DNA of 17,332 bases from DATCRE01 sp964235605 (lineage in GTDB: Bacteria; Bacteroidota; Bacteroidia; Cytophagales; Cyclobacteriaceae): positions 1 through 17,332 of the forward strand of contig CAXSCR010000075.1 in assembly GCA_964235605.1 (NCBI GenBank). Reading direction: 5' to 3'. This document shows, in pieces, positions 7,441 through 15,227 of this stretch (the stretch's first letter is position 1; the number at the start of each line of letters is the position of its first letter). The translations under genes were made by a program, and so were the position numbers. The notes under the pieces were generated by a model. The model did not search any database. It was not told where the DNA came from and was given only the letters and a program-made list of their open reading frames with translations.

Positions 7441-9912
7441 TTACTCAAGCATCTTAATAAAGTACCCGCCCACTACACTTCGTGCCTGAAAGCCAATCTG
7501 TTTTCCGTTGGTGGTCTCGTGCCAGTCACTTAGCGGAACGCGGGTTGGTGTTTCGAGTGAGTATTTATAGATCGGTTTTACTAAGGCTTCAAAATCTGCT
7601 TTGTTCTTTGCGAGCGTGGCCGTCCATACAATCCAATCTGATTTTGTATAAGTCTTGCGGCTATCCAATGGAAGTCCGAATTCATTTTGTTGCTTTAAAT
7701 AATACGCAATCTCCTTGTCATAAACCTCTTGTGGGAAAAGATTCAAATGCAGCAGCTTGTCCCATACGAGATTATATTTTTGACTCCAGGTATTGCTTTT
7801 TTCAAATGCCAAGGCATAATGATCACCATCATTAGCAATCGTCATCCACCGTTGGGCAAAATCCTTAGCAATTTTATTATACTTTTCAGCTATGGCTTTT
7901 TCACCTAACATATCCGCCATTAAAGCGTATGACCCGATACCTGCAATGGCTTTCATTGAGAGGTTTGCGTTACGTGCTAAGTGCCCAGCAAAGTCATCTG
8001 TACAAAGTTGATTACCTGGATCAAATCCATCCTTTTCTAAAAAACCCACCCATTGGGTTAGTGTCTTCCAGTGTTTTTTTGCATAGTTAGCATTACCTTC
8101 AGCCTTTGCGATAGCAGCAGTAAGTATGATCATGTTTCCTGCTTCTTCTACAGGCATATCTTCACCATACAGTTGTCCGTTGGCAAGTGGATATGTTCCT
8201 AAGTCATGCGCAGCCCATGGTTTTGTCCACTTGCCACTTTCACTGTAATAGAATATACCGTTCAACATTCCTTTCAACAGATCTGGATTATACACTAAGT
8301 ATAAAGGAGCTGATGGATACGTAACATCTACTGTATTAATACAGCCGTTGCTATAATTTTCTTTCGACATAAAAAGAATTTCCCCTTCCGGGCTCTGTAC
8401 CAGTTTATGTGCAGCAATACTTTGACGATATGCTAAAACACAAAGCTTAGCGTACTCATCTCCACCCGCTTTGATTGCACGCTGGTACATATCATTGTTG
8501 AAAGTCTCACATTGTTTTATGATGGATGGATATTCCTTATAAGCCAGTGATAACTGATTGTCGAGAGTTTGCTTTCCGTCTTTATTCCACCATGGGCGTA
8601 GGTTGGTTCCAAAGTATTGTATTGAATAAATATCATCATAGCCAACCAAAAATAATTGTTCCTTCCATTCACCTGCAACTTTTCCTAATGACGCTGTTGT
8701 ATGTAAAATAAGTTCCTTACCATTCGAAATGTCTTTAACTGGCTTACCGGAAAATAAATCGTCGTCTGATAGGTCTTGACTTCCTGTAATTGATTGCGTA
8801 AGATTTGCAGATGCCGGTGCAGCGACATACATGTACCCCCAATCAATTCTTAAGTCATCACCTTTTTTCTGCATTAAAGGTTGCTCTTTTGTACCCGCCT
8901 TTAATACATTTAAATCTTCACGTCTATATTTTTCAGCAACAACTTCCTGATTTGAAATATTGGTTGCCAAAGATGATGAAGCGCCAAAATATACCGCTAC
9001 ATCATGCGTCTTTCCATCATTCGATTTTACTTTATACGAAACATAAGAAACTGGTCTCGAAAGTAAATCAAGATTATTCATTAATAAAGGAGAAGTGAAA
9101 GTAAGTAAGATATCAGCCTTACCACATGTCAATTCATATACCGTCTGCGTTGCATTGATTGTAACCTTTTTTTGAACAGCGACCTGCAGTGCAGCACTCG
9201 CCTTTGTAACCGACTCTTGAGATATCCCCATATCAAGAGAAGAACCTCCTCCTGTATTCTCTACATGGGCGGCGATAATATTCTTACCTTTTTTTAAATT
9301 CTTTTTAATTAAATCATTAAGTGGAAAGTAGGTCATTTTGTTTAACCAGCCTACAAAACCATAAATCTTTTCACCATTCAAATACACTTCTGCATTATCA
9401 TCATGAATTAATTTGAGCACCAGGTTATCAAGATTTGTATTATCAATTGAAAAAGTTCTACGCGCCCATATGTGACGAGAGGTCCACTTCGTTTTAGCTA
9501 CAGAAGGATTATCTCCGATTGGCGCAGTGCCTTTCTGCCACGATTTGTCATCGAACTCCGGCTTCATCCACCCTTCTGCTGGTTGTGTTTCCGTGTAGAC
9601 AACCTCATATTCGGTTTCGTCTGCAGCAGGTAAAACTGTTTTGAAGGATTTCCCCCTATTACCCAGAACACGATAAGTTACACCATCAACTTTAACAAAA
9701 CCAGTAAGTGATTGATCTGAACCAGTCCAATGCTTGGTTGATGATTCATTTATGTTATCAGAAAATGACCATACACTGAAATAGGGATCGTGTGTTATAA
9801 GTGGATAAGCAGGTGCTTTATTTGCCTGAGAGAATAGATCATTTACGGTGAGTAAATAGAAGAATGAAATCTTGAGTGCAACACCGGTCAAATTCTTTAA
9901 TTTAATAGTCAT
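7441..9912 (-). CDS. GtaA-family protein (DUF4964/DUF5127/DUF4965/DUF1793), secreted
   Basis: The protein shows the full architecture of the family named after fungal glutaminase A: a DUF4964-like start (APAYPLITHDPYFSVWSFSD), a galactose-binding-like jelly roll (WTSRHIWARRTF, HDDNAEVYLNGEKIYGF), DUF5127, DUF4965 (YRQSIAAHKLV, LFMSKENYSNG) and an alpha-helical DUF1793 domain (EEAGNMIILTAAIA, DDFAGHLARNANLSMKAI, ending LSDWHETTNGKQIGFQARSVVGG). The start chosen is the second ATG, giving a signal peptide MTIKLKNLTGVALKISFFYL ending near FSQA; an in-frame ATG at 9960 adds 16 polar residues and fits worse. Many bacterial members are called glutaminase by homology only, and in Bacteroidota they often sit in polysaccharide-utilisation loci, so glutaminase activity is not assured. 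The lacI gene is divergent from it and susC lies downstream on the same strand. It is probably periplasmic or surface-exposed. Confidence 0.9.
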   Translation of the reverse strand: MTIKLKNLTGVALKISFFYLLTVNDLFSQANKAPAYPLITHDPYFSVWSFSDNINESSTKHWTGSDQSLTGFVKVDGVTYRVLGNRGKSFKTVLPAADETEYEVVYTETQPAEGWMKPEFDDKSWQKGTAPIGDNPSVAKTKWTSRHIWARRTFSIDNTNLDNLVLKLIHDDNAEVYLNGEKIYGFVGWLNKMTYFPLNDLIKKNLKKGKNIIAAHVENTGGGSSLDMGISQESVTKASAALQVAVQKKVTINATQTVYELTCGKADILLTFTSPLLMNNLDLLSRPVSYVSYKVKSNDGKTHDVAVYFGASSSLATNISNQEVVAEKYRREDLNVLKAGTKEQPLMQKKGDDLRIDWGYMYVAAPASANLTQSITGSQDLSDDDLFSGKPVKDISNGKELILHTTASLGKVAGEWKEQLFLVGYDDIYSIQYFGTNLRPWWNKDGKQTLDNQLSLAYKEYPSIIKQCETFNNDMYQRAIKAGGDEYAKLCVLAYRQSIAAHKLVQSPEGEILFMSKENYSNGCINTVDVTYPSAPLYLVYNPDLLKGMLNGIFYYSESGKWTKPWAAHDLGTYPLANGQLYGEDMPVEEAGNMIILTAAIAKAEGNANYAKKHWKTLTQWVGFLEKDGFDPGNQLCTDDFAGHLARNANLSMKAIAGIGSYALMADMLGEKAIAEKYNKIAKDFAQRWMTIANDGDHYALAFEKSNTWSQKYNLVWDKLLHLNLFPQEVYDKEIAYYLKQQNEFGLPLDSRKTYTKSDWIVWTATLAKNKADFEALVKPIYKYSLETPTRVPLSDWHETTNGKQIGFQARSVVGGYFIKMLE

Positions 9913-10277
9913 GAAATTCTGTTTTATAAAGCTTTTAAATGAATAAAAATTACAAGGCAAACTTTGCAGTTAGTGGCATTCTAATATTATAGGTGATTTA
10001 ATTTAAGGTGAATAGCTCGGTAAATATAAAAGTCATAAGGCTAGATTTGTTAGCTTAATGTTAGGTGTTGGATCAATTATCATATTAATGCGGCCCCTTA
10101 TCTCTTCTATAAATTTTAAGAACTATACGGTTTAATGTTTAGGTTTTACAAGCTATACTAATTCGTTTACTATATAGGAGAAATCAATGTGCGTTCATAC
10201 ACGCCGATTGTCCACCATACAAGAACGAAATAGGTAAATTGATTTTAAAAAGAATAGCGTGTCTGTTGTAAACTTAA

Positions 10278-10305
10278 AAAATAACGTTACCGGTAACGTT
10301 ATTTT
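10278..10305. promoter_or_regulatory. perfect 28-bp palindrome, probable LacI-type operator
   Basis: The core AACGTTACCGGTAACGTT is flanked by ATAA/TTAT arms, with all 14 base pairs symmetric. The central CG step suits the hinge-helix intercalation of LacI-family repressors. It lies 179 bases before lacI and about 365 before the GtaA gene. A degenerate copy with the same spacing occurs upstream of galK at 13283-13303. Binding by the adjacent LacI protein is inferred. Confidence 0.7.
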
Positions 10306-10446
10306 AATGTAAGTTTTTGTTCATATTTGTCATATTCCCGAAACGTTTTATGGCGGAGCTTTAATGCATAAAAAAAAAAGACAATTCCATATATTTTCAC
10401 GGAATAATATGATATAAATAAGTTTTTTTAATTTTTTTTGAATTCC

Positions 10447-10458
10447 ACAATCGATTGT
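10447..10458. promoter_or_regulatory. palindromic site directly upstream of lacI
   Basis: ACAATCGATTGT is a perfect 12-bp palindrome ending 25 bases before the lacI start codon, a position suited to autorepression. Its core matches the candidate site before susC (GCAAACGATTGC). It contains no AACGTT arms, so it may bind a different regulator from the 28-bp palindrome. Confidence 0.45.
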
Positions 10459-10483
10459 ATAGTATCGCATCCCCAAACCTAAT

Positions 10484-11503
10484 ATGAAAAATTCTCAAGC
10501 CACTATTCGGGACCTCTCGTTAAAGTTAAATATCTCTATTTCAACTGTTTCCAGGGCCTTAAGAAATGCGCCAGATGTAAATCCGAAAACAAAAATTGCA
10601 GTGCAAGATTTAGCCCGTAGACTACATTATGAACCCAATAGAGTTGCCCAAAGTCTACGGATAAGGAAGACGAATACTCTAGGTGTTATTGTGCCCCAGA
10701 TCAATTTACACTTCTTTTCTTCTGCCATTAGTGGCATTCAAGAATTTGCAGCGAACCATAATTATGGTGTAATGATTTGTCAATCACTTGAGTCGTTTAA
10801 CACGGAGTTAGCCAATGTGCATATGTTAGTTTCCAACCGTGTAGATGGTCTCTTAATATCACTATCAAGTGAAACAAATTCTTCTGATCACCTAAAAGTC
10901 TTACAAGAAAAAGAAATCCCCATTGTACTGTTCGACCGTGTCAGCAACGAATTGGAAACAACCAAAGTAATTGTTGATGACCATAATGGGGCATATAAAG
11001 CAGTTGAATACCTCATACAGACTGGCTGTAAGGACATCGCCTATATCGGAGGCCCTGACCACCTCTACATCAGTAAGCAACGTCTGCAAGGTTATCTTGA
11101 CGCGCTCACCGCACACAACCTTGACGTACATGAAGATCTCATTATTCATTGTAACAACCTTGCGGTGGACCCCATAGTTGCAGCACAGCAACTCATGAAC
11201 AGAAGTGAAAGACCTGATGCTTTTTTCTGTATGAATGATCCGATTGCTGTTTTAATCATGCAATTTTTAAAAGGACAGCATATACGAATCCCCGAAGAAA
11301 TATCTGTGATCGGTTTTACCAATGAACCCGTGTCCCAATTCATTGAACCTTCACTAACTACCGTATCCCAACCCTCCTACCAAATGGGCCAAGTCGCCGC
11401 AGAGTTATTCCTTCAACAAATAGAAAACAAAGAAACGTATACGCCGGTCACTAGAATCTTACCGACTGAACTTATCATTAGGAATTCGACAAGGAAGAAA
11501 TAG
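10484..11503 (+). CDS. LacI/GalR-family transcriptional regulator
   Basis: A 339-residue regulator of standard length. Residues 6-26 form the helix-turn-helix (ATIRDLSLKLNISISTVSRAL), 50-62 the hinge helix (EPNRVAQSLRIRK), and the rest a periplasmic-binding-protein-like effector domain (GVIVPQINLHFFSSAISGIQ, NRVDGLLISLSSE, IGGPDHLYISKQRLQGY, PDAFFCMNDPIAVL, ISVIGFTNEPVSQFIEPSLTTV). Such proteins bind palindromic operators as dimers and respond to a small sugar or sugar derivative. The gene is divergent from the GtaA gene, and palindromes of the right type lie in the shared control region and before galK, so galactose or a galactoside is a plausible effector. It converges on galK across the TACGARG repeats. 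Confidence 0.95.
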   Translation: MKNSQATIRDLSLKLNISISTVSRALRNAPDVNPKTKIAVQDLARRLHYEPNRVAQSLRIRKTNTLGVIVPQINLHFFSSAISGIQEFAANHNYGVMICQSLESFNTELANVHMLVSNRVDGLLISLSSETNSSDHLKVLQEKEIPIVLFDRVSNELETTKVIVDDHNGAYKAVEYLIQTGCKDIAYIGGPDHLYISKQRLQGYLDALTAHNLDVHEDLIIHCNNLAVDPIVAAQQLMNRSERPDAFFCMNDPIAVLIMQFLKGQHIRIPEEISVIGFTNEPVSQFIEPSLTTVSQPSYQMGQVAAELFLQQIENKETYTPVTRILPTELIIRNSTRKK

Positions 11504-11962
11504 TTAGAGGTACGAAGTACGAATGACGAAGTACGAAGTGAATGCAGGTACGAGGCGAAAGACGAGATACGAGGTATATTGGCCTAACTTGAGATGTCTA
11601 AGTTCGAGGGAGCAGGCATCAATTTAGAATACAAAGAAGCAAGAATATGATTAGGTACGAGGTAGGAATGACGAGGTACGAAGTGAATGCAGGTACGAGG
11701 CACGAAAGACGAGGTACGAGGTACGAGGTACGAGGTATTTTGGCCTAACTTGAGATGTAAGTGCGAGGGAGGCATCAATTTAGAATACAAAGGAAGCAAG
11801 AATATGGTTAGGTACGAAGTGGGAATGACGAGGTACGAAGTATTTAGTCTAGTTTAGAGGTGTAAGTGCTGGGACAAGCATCAATCAGGAATAAAAAAGA
11901 AGCGAAATACAAATAACCCAACTCAGCTTCCACAAATCCCCTAATGCCTCAGTGCCCAATAC
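11504..11962. repeat. TACGAGG/TACGAAG heptamer arrays in three higher-order units
   Basis: The whole gap between the convergent lacI and galK genes is repetitive. Runs of the heptamer TACGAGG or TACGAAG alternate with a unique part containing TTGGCCTAACTTGAGATGT, CATCAATTTAGAATACAAAG and GAAGCAAGAATATG. Unit 1 spans about 11504-11650, unit 2 about 11651-11807, and a shorter diverged unit 3 about 11808-11910. Unit 2 holds a perfect run of four heptamers at 11711-11738. On the minus strand the array translates as repeated LVPRTS, which produces a spurious open frame. It ends in a different short repeat (CTAATGCCT/CAGTGCCCA/CTAGTGCCT, 11940-11972) that reaches the galK stop codon. No clear terminator for either gene is visible. 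Confidence 0.9.
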
Positions 11963-13156
11963 CTAGTGCCTACTCTTAACAAGGTTAGCCACCGATGTAT
12001 CAACAACATGCGTACCTTTTTCAATGGTTACAAAATAAGGTACCATTTTTATATTGAACGTTTTTAGATACTTCTCGGAAACAATGTTGATGAACTCTTG
12101 AACACTGGCATTCTCTATGATGTTGATTGTACAACCGCCAAAGCCACCACCCATCATTCTTGCGCCGAGTACGGATTTAAAATTTTTAGCTTCGTCGACA
12201 AGAAAGTCGAGTTCTTTGCAACTTACTTCGTATAGTTTGGAAAGACCATAATGAGTGGCAAACATTTTTTCTCCAAAAGCTTTTATCTGATTGGCTTGAA
12301 GGTCCTTACTACCTTGTTGAACACGTGCTATCTCTCGAACAACATATAAACATCGGTTATAAACTTGTTCTGATAAAGCGCTCCTACTTTCTATCAGCAT
12401 CTGTTCAGTGACATCACGAAAACTTTTAACCTGTGGATACTTATCGCTAAGCGTTCTAAGACCTTCCTCACATTGGGTTCTTCGATTATTGTATTGACTG
12501 TCTACTAGTGAATGCTTCACTTTGGTGTCACATAATACTATTGAATGTTCTGCTAGTTTTAATGGCGAGTAATGATACTCCATGGAGCGACAATCCAGCA
12601 CGACTACCTGGTCATCCTTGCCCATCATACTGGCGAACTGATCCATAATACCACACTTCACACCTACAAAATGGTGCTCTGACCATTGGGCCATGTAAAT
12701 GAGTTCACTCTTGGGTACTTGTAGTTGATTTAGTTCGTTGAGTGCATACGCAAAACCACATTCAAGTGCAGCAGAAGAAGATAAGCCAGCACCTAACGGA
12801 ACATCACCACCAAAAACACATTTAAAAGGCTTAAGTGTATGGCCCTTGTTAATAAACTGACGAATGACACCCAGTAAGTAATTCGCCCATTTCGGTTTGT
12901 CAACTGGAACTACATTGCCGAAGTCAACGCTGGTGGTTTGATTATATTGAGCAGAATATATTTCAGAGATACCATCCTTTGCTTCTGCTATGCCAAAAAG
13001 CGCAGCATAGTTAATAGCGGCCGGCATTACAAATCCATCATTATAATCGACATGCTCACCCAGAAGGTTAATTCTTCCTGGCGACTTTATCACCAGGCAC
13101 TCACCCTGATAAATTTCATTAAACTTTGAAACAATCTCTTCGTGACGAAAACTCAT
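11963..13156 (-). CDS. galK: galactokinase
   Basis: This cytoplasmic GHMP kinase phosphorylates alpha-D-galactose to galactose 1-phosphate with ATP, the entry step of the Leloir pathway. At 397 residues it has normal length. The substrate motif GRINLLGEHVDYNDGFVMPA is at 27-46 (R28, E34, H35, D37), the ATP-binding motif PLGAGLSSSAALE at 120-132, the probable catalytic aspartate is D172 in CGIMDQF, and the third GHMP motif GARMMGGGFGGCTI is at 331-344. Every key residue I can check is present. No galT, galM or galE lies beside it, so the pathway is completed elsewhere. The last codons and stop lie in a short CTAGTGCC-type repeat, so the C-terminus may have been reshaped by repeat growth. A terminator-like hairpin and a LacI-type operator precede it. 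Confidence 0.96.
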   Translation of the reverse strand: MSFRHEEIVSKFNEIYQGECLVIKSPGRINLLGEHVDYNDGFVMPAAINYAALFGIAEAKDGISEIYSAQYNQTTSVDFGNVVPVDKPKWANYLLGVIRQFINKGHTLKPFKCVFGGDVPLGAGLSSSAALECGFAYALNELNQLQVPKSELIYMAQWSEHHFVGVKCGIMDQFASMMGKDDQVVVLDCRSMEYHYSPLKLAEHSIVLCDTKVKHSLVDSQYNNRRTQCEEGLRTLSDKYPQVKSFRDVTEQMLIESRSALSEQVYNRCLYVVREIARVQQGSKDLQANQIKAFGEKMFATHYGLSKLYEVSCKELDFLVDEAKNFKSVLGARMMGGGFGGCTINIIENASVQEFINIVSEKYLKTFNIKMVPYFVTIEKGTHVVDTSVANLVKSRH

Positions 13157-13175
13157 AGGAAATCTTATATTTTAA

Positions 13176-13202
13176 AAAGGCAACCGTGACTTGGTTGCCT
13201 TT
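13176..13202 (-). terminator. terminator-like hairpin in the galK leader
   Basis: A perfect 10-bp stem (AAAGGCAACC with GGTTGCCTTT) closes a 7-base loop. On the minus strand the stem ends in TTT and is followed by TT and an A-rich tract, giving five Ts. It lies 20 bases before the galK start and downstream of a possible -7 box (TAGGTTTG, 13227-13220), so it would sit within the galK transcript. It may be an attenuator, a stabilising 5' stem, or the terminator of a lost upstream gene. Confidence 0.6.
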
Positions 13203-13219
13203 GATACGTACCAACATTC

Positions 13220-13227
13220 CAAACCTA
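13220..13227 (-). promoter_or_regulatory. candidate Bacteroidota -7 promoter box for galK
   Basis: The minus strand reads TAGGTTTG, a perfect match to TAnnTTTG, 64 bases upstream of the galK start. No good TTTG -33 box is found at the expected distance, so this is a weak call. Confidence 0.35.
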
Positions 13228-13282
13228 ATATTGATCTGTGAAATTAGCTTTTTACGCTCCAGATTATAAAATTAGAATTGAA

Positions 13283-13303
13283 ATAACGATACCGGAAACG
13301 TTT
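13283..13303. promoter_or_regulatory. probable LacI-type operator upstream of galK
   Basis: AACGATACCGGAAACGTT matches the core of the 28-bp palindrome near lacI (AACGTTACCGGTAACGTT) at 16 of 18 positions, the two differences lying symmetrically on either side of the CCGG centre. It ends about 130 bases before galK. A second ACCGG (13309-13313) lies just beyond. This shared site is the main evidence that galK and the lacI/GtaA locus are co-regulated. Confidence 0.65.
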
Positions 13304-13410
13304 TTAATACCGGATAATTACGGGTAATACCTTGCCTTTGAATGGATGAAATCATATATAATTATCTGAAGTCTATAATATCTTCCTTTACGCTCATCCC
13401 CATCCACCAC

Positions 13411-13745
13411 TTTAACATGTGTTGACTTTAGTAAATTATTCTGCTGTCTAAGTGAGTATTCCCTTGTATTCACTTTCGAGTACCAAAGAAACACCGCCCG
13501 AAGGGAGGGAAGGCACGGGTTTCGAAAATAGCTAATATGACCATGAAGAAATAATTTCACATGGCAGCTATGTCAGCCATTCAATGCTGTGAAGAACTGA
13601 AACTTTATTATCAACGAAAAGTGGCTGAAGGAAAAAATAAGATGAGTGTCTTAAATGCTGTGCGTAATAAGTTGATAAGTGTTTTTGTGTGTATAAATAA
13701 CGACTTTATGAAAAAAACTTAAAAATGCACTTGCTTAAACCATAG
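13411..13745 (+). pseudogene. IS110-family transposase, C-terminal remnant
   Basis: Translation in shifting frames gives the end of an IS110 (Transposase_20) protein: DFSKLFCC, then FEYQRNTARRE, then KARVSKIANMTMKK, an in-frame TAA where leucine is expected, FHMAAMSAIQCCEELK, YYQRKVAEGKNKMSVLNA and VRNKLI, then a frameshift to RLYEKNLKMHLLKP and TAG at 13743-13745. The YYxRKVxEGKxKMxxLNAxRNKL block is characteristic. At least two frameshifts and one stop make it non-functional, and the N-terminal DEDD catalytic domain is absent. The 5' part of the element is not recognised between here and galK. An 80-codon antisense frame over the same DNA is a shadow. Confidence 0.8.
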
Positions 13746-13784
13746 AAATCGCTCAGCTACTGCCTAGTGAGCAATATCCACGTC

Positions 13785-14080
13785 AGTCGCTTGGCTTTGC
13801 CGAGTGACAAATATCTTAGAGCCCTCCGGCCTCACGTACTCACCTTAGTTGATGTTTCCGCACACGCATTGCTATAGTACCAAAGAGGAAGGGTCTTAAC
13901 ATACCCGGCTGCAAAAGGATAAATATGTAAAAGAAAATTCTGTTTGTAAATTATCCGGACACTTAACGTGTGTTAACAATCAGTCTTGCCCCTTCTAAGT
14001 ACTGACGAATTAATAATTTGATTTGACACGTTAGGCCGGAGGCCTAATCAATATTTGTCACTCGGCAAAGCCAAGCGACT
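13785..14080. mobile_element. 296-bp MITE-like element with 30-bp perfect inverted ends
   Basis: Bases 13785-13814 and 14051-14080 are perfect reverse complements over 30 bp, beginning AGTCGCTTGGCTTTGCCGAG. Homology continues inward, imperfectly, for another 23 bp on each side and includes a GC-rich hairpin (AGGCC-GGA-GGCCT in the right copy). The interior (about 13845-14027) has no open frame of note. I see no clear target duplication. It starts 40 bases after the IS110 remnant. The end sequence recurs at 17174-17231, so this is a dispersed repeat family, either a MITE or a paired REP-like palindrome. Confidence 0.65.
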
Positions 14081-14434
14081 AAAGGAGAAAGTCAAGCGTA
14101 ATAATATAGCACAGGGAGTTAATGATATTTACCTAAAACGCTTGAATATCATGCATCGTCGATATACTCCTACTATGTTATGAGTTTTAACTTTCGTTCT
14201 CTTCGCTCTTATTTTTTTTATGTAATAACACAATAAAGATTATGTCAAGTGGAAGAAGGCAAATAACAAAAGTATAGTCGTCCATCACAATATTATTTCG
14301 AGCGGATATTCTCTAAGTTCTCGCGTATAGAATGCATAAAAATATGGTCCTAGCAATAACGAATAGATTAAGACCAATGCCGCTAACATTTATTAACTTT
14401 AGTAAATAATCACCCCTACTACCCCCCTACTACC

Positions 14435-14481
14435 GCAAGCTTTCAGCTTTGTGGTTAAAATGTTGTAAGCTTTCAGCTTAC
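14435..14481. repeat. pair of AAGCTTTCAGCTT hairpin repeats
   Basis: GCAAGCTTTCAGCTTTG (14435-14451) and GTAAGCTTTCAGCTTAC (14465-14481) are direct copies. The second is a 6-bp perfect hairpin (GTAAGC/GCTTAC). They are short palindromic repeats of unknown role. Confidence 0.65.
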
Positions 14482-14597
14482 TCAACAAACTTAATATCAA
14501 TTAATCGTTTGGGTTCATTAACATTTCTCGCTACTACTGACTGGATTATTGTGAATATAAGCTATCGCTAGTTCATTATCTGGACTATTTCTGCTTT

Positions 14598-14629
14598 CCT
14601 ATAATCGATTGCATGTCGTGTCATTATCC
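14598..14629 (+). repeat. dispersed repeat, copy 1 (TCCTATAATCGATTGC...)
   Basis: TCCTATAATCGATTGC, a 7-base variable spacer, then TGTCATTATCC. A second copy lies at 17118-17149 with nearly the same spacing, 2.5 kb away. It includes the ATCGATTG core also seen in the palindrome before lacI. Confidence 0.6.
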
Positions 14630-14720
14630 ACAATGCATAAAATTACGACCCATTATTAATTATCAGTTAAGATGGAGATAAGCAAGTTGAAAACTTGACT
14701 CACAATAAACCACCAGTTAG

Positions 14721-15227
14721 GCTGTCGCTAAACTTGCGGTAGAAGAAGGTCTTTCGATTCAGTTTGAACAGAGTGATATGTTGCACTATTGTCGTGAAGA
14801 TTCCTTCGATCTAATCCTTAATCTTAGTACTTCATTTGGATATTTCGACAATATTGAAGATGATGTCAAAGTATTGCGAAATATACACACTTCACTAAGG
14901 TCAAACGGAAAGTTTGTAATTGAAATCTTAGGTAAAGAAGTAATTGCTTCTACCTTTCAACAAGAAGAGCGACAAGAATTTGAAGGCTACAAGGTAATTC
15001 CAACAAGTCAGGTTATCAACGATTGGAGTTCCATTCTAGTTAAGCGTTTGATTAGTAAAGATGGTGTGGAGAGAGAAATACTCGCGACCCATCGGCTCTA
15101 TTCGGCCACAGAAATGAAGCAAAAATTAAAAGAAGTTGGATTTATGAATTTAAAAGTCCACGGAAATTTCGCAGGTGCCCCGTACGATAGTGATGCTAAA
15201 TCTATGATCATCATTGCTGAGAAATAA
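14721..15227 (+). pseudogene. 5'-truncated SAM-dependent methyltransferase
   Basis: The open frame from the first ATG (14778) gives 149 residues, but family-like sequence starts earlier, directly after a TAG at 14718-14720: LAVEEGLSIQFEQSDM leads into LHYCREDSFDLILNLSTSFG. This is the second half of a class I methyltransferase: the end of motif II/III (QSDM), motif IV (DSFDLILNLSTSFGYF), a post-IV helix (VLRNIHTSLRSNGKFVIEIL) and the C-terminal strands (HRLYSATEMKQKLKEVGFMN). The SAM-binding motif I (D-x-G-x-G-x-G) and the first two strands are missing and no matching upstream fragment was found. The product cannot be expected to bind SAM. It is a remnant, though its remaining frame is intact, so the loss may be recent. 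Confidence 0.75.

Larger units (their letters stand above)
9913..10483. promoter_or_regulatory. divergent control region between the GtaA gene and lacI
   Basis: This AT-rich region serves two divergent genes. It contains a perfect 28-bp palindrome (10278-10305), a CCGAAACGTTTT motif (10338-10349) that also resembles LacI-family half sites, and a perfect 12-bp palindrome (10447-10458). No coding sequence is seen. I found no canonical -33/-7 promoter pair close to either start codon. Confidence 0.6.
14081..14720. other. AT-rich non-coding stretch
   Basis: No supported gene on either strand. It holds two AAGCTTTCAGCTT hairpin repeats (14435-14481), a pyrimidine-rich tract (14411-14433) and one copy of a dispersed repeat (14598-14629). 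The surroundings suggest decayed or inserted DNA. Confidence 0.6.

Noticed and set aside
10043..10050. TAGATTTG, a match to the TAnnTTTG -7 box on the plus strand
   Set aside because: It is 434 bases from the lacI start with no -33 partner.
11584..11799. 71-codon minus-strand open frame with LVPRTS repeats
   Set aside because: It is the translation of the TACGAGG heptamer array, not a real gene.
11504..11962. Possible CRISPR array
   Set aside because: The repeats are 7-mers with no unique spacers of constant length and no cas genes nearby.
13176..13202. Terminator for a plus-strand transcript
   Set aside because: On the plus strand the stem is followed by GATACG rather than a T-run, so only the minus-strand reading fits.
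13318..13560. 80-codon minus-strand open frame
   Set aside because: It runs antisense through the IS110 transposase remnant, whose plus-strand translation is recognisable.
14522..14582. Plus-strand reading TDWIIVNISYR, reminiscent of the C-terminal WL..FAYRI segment of FtsX permeases
   Set aside because: The spacing between W and YR is off by one residue, and a stop follows at once; too weak to call.
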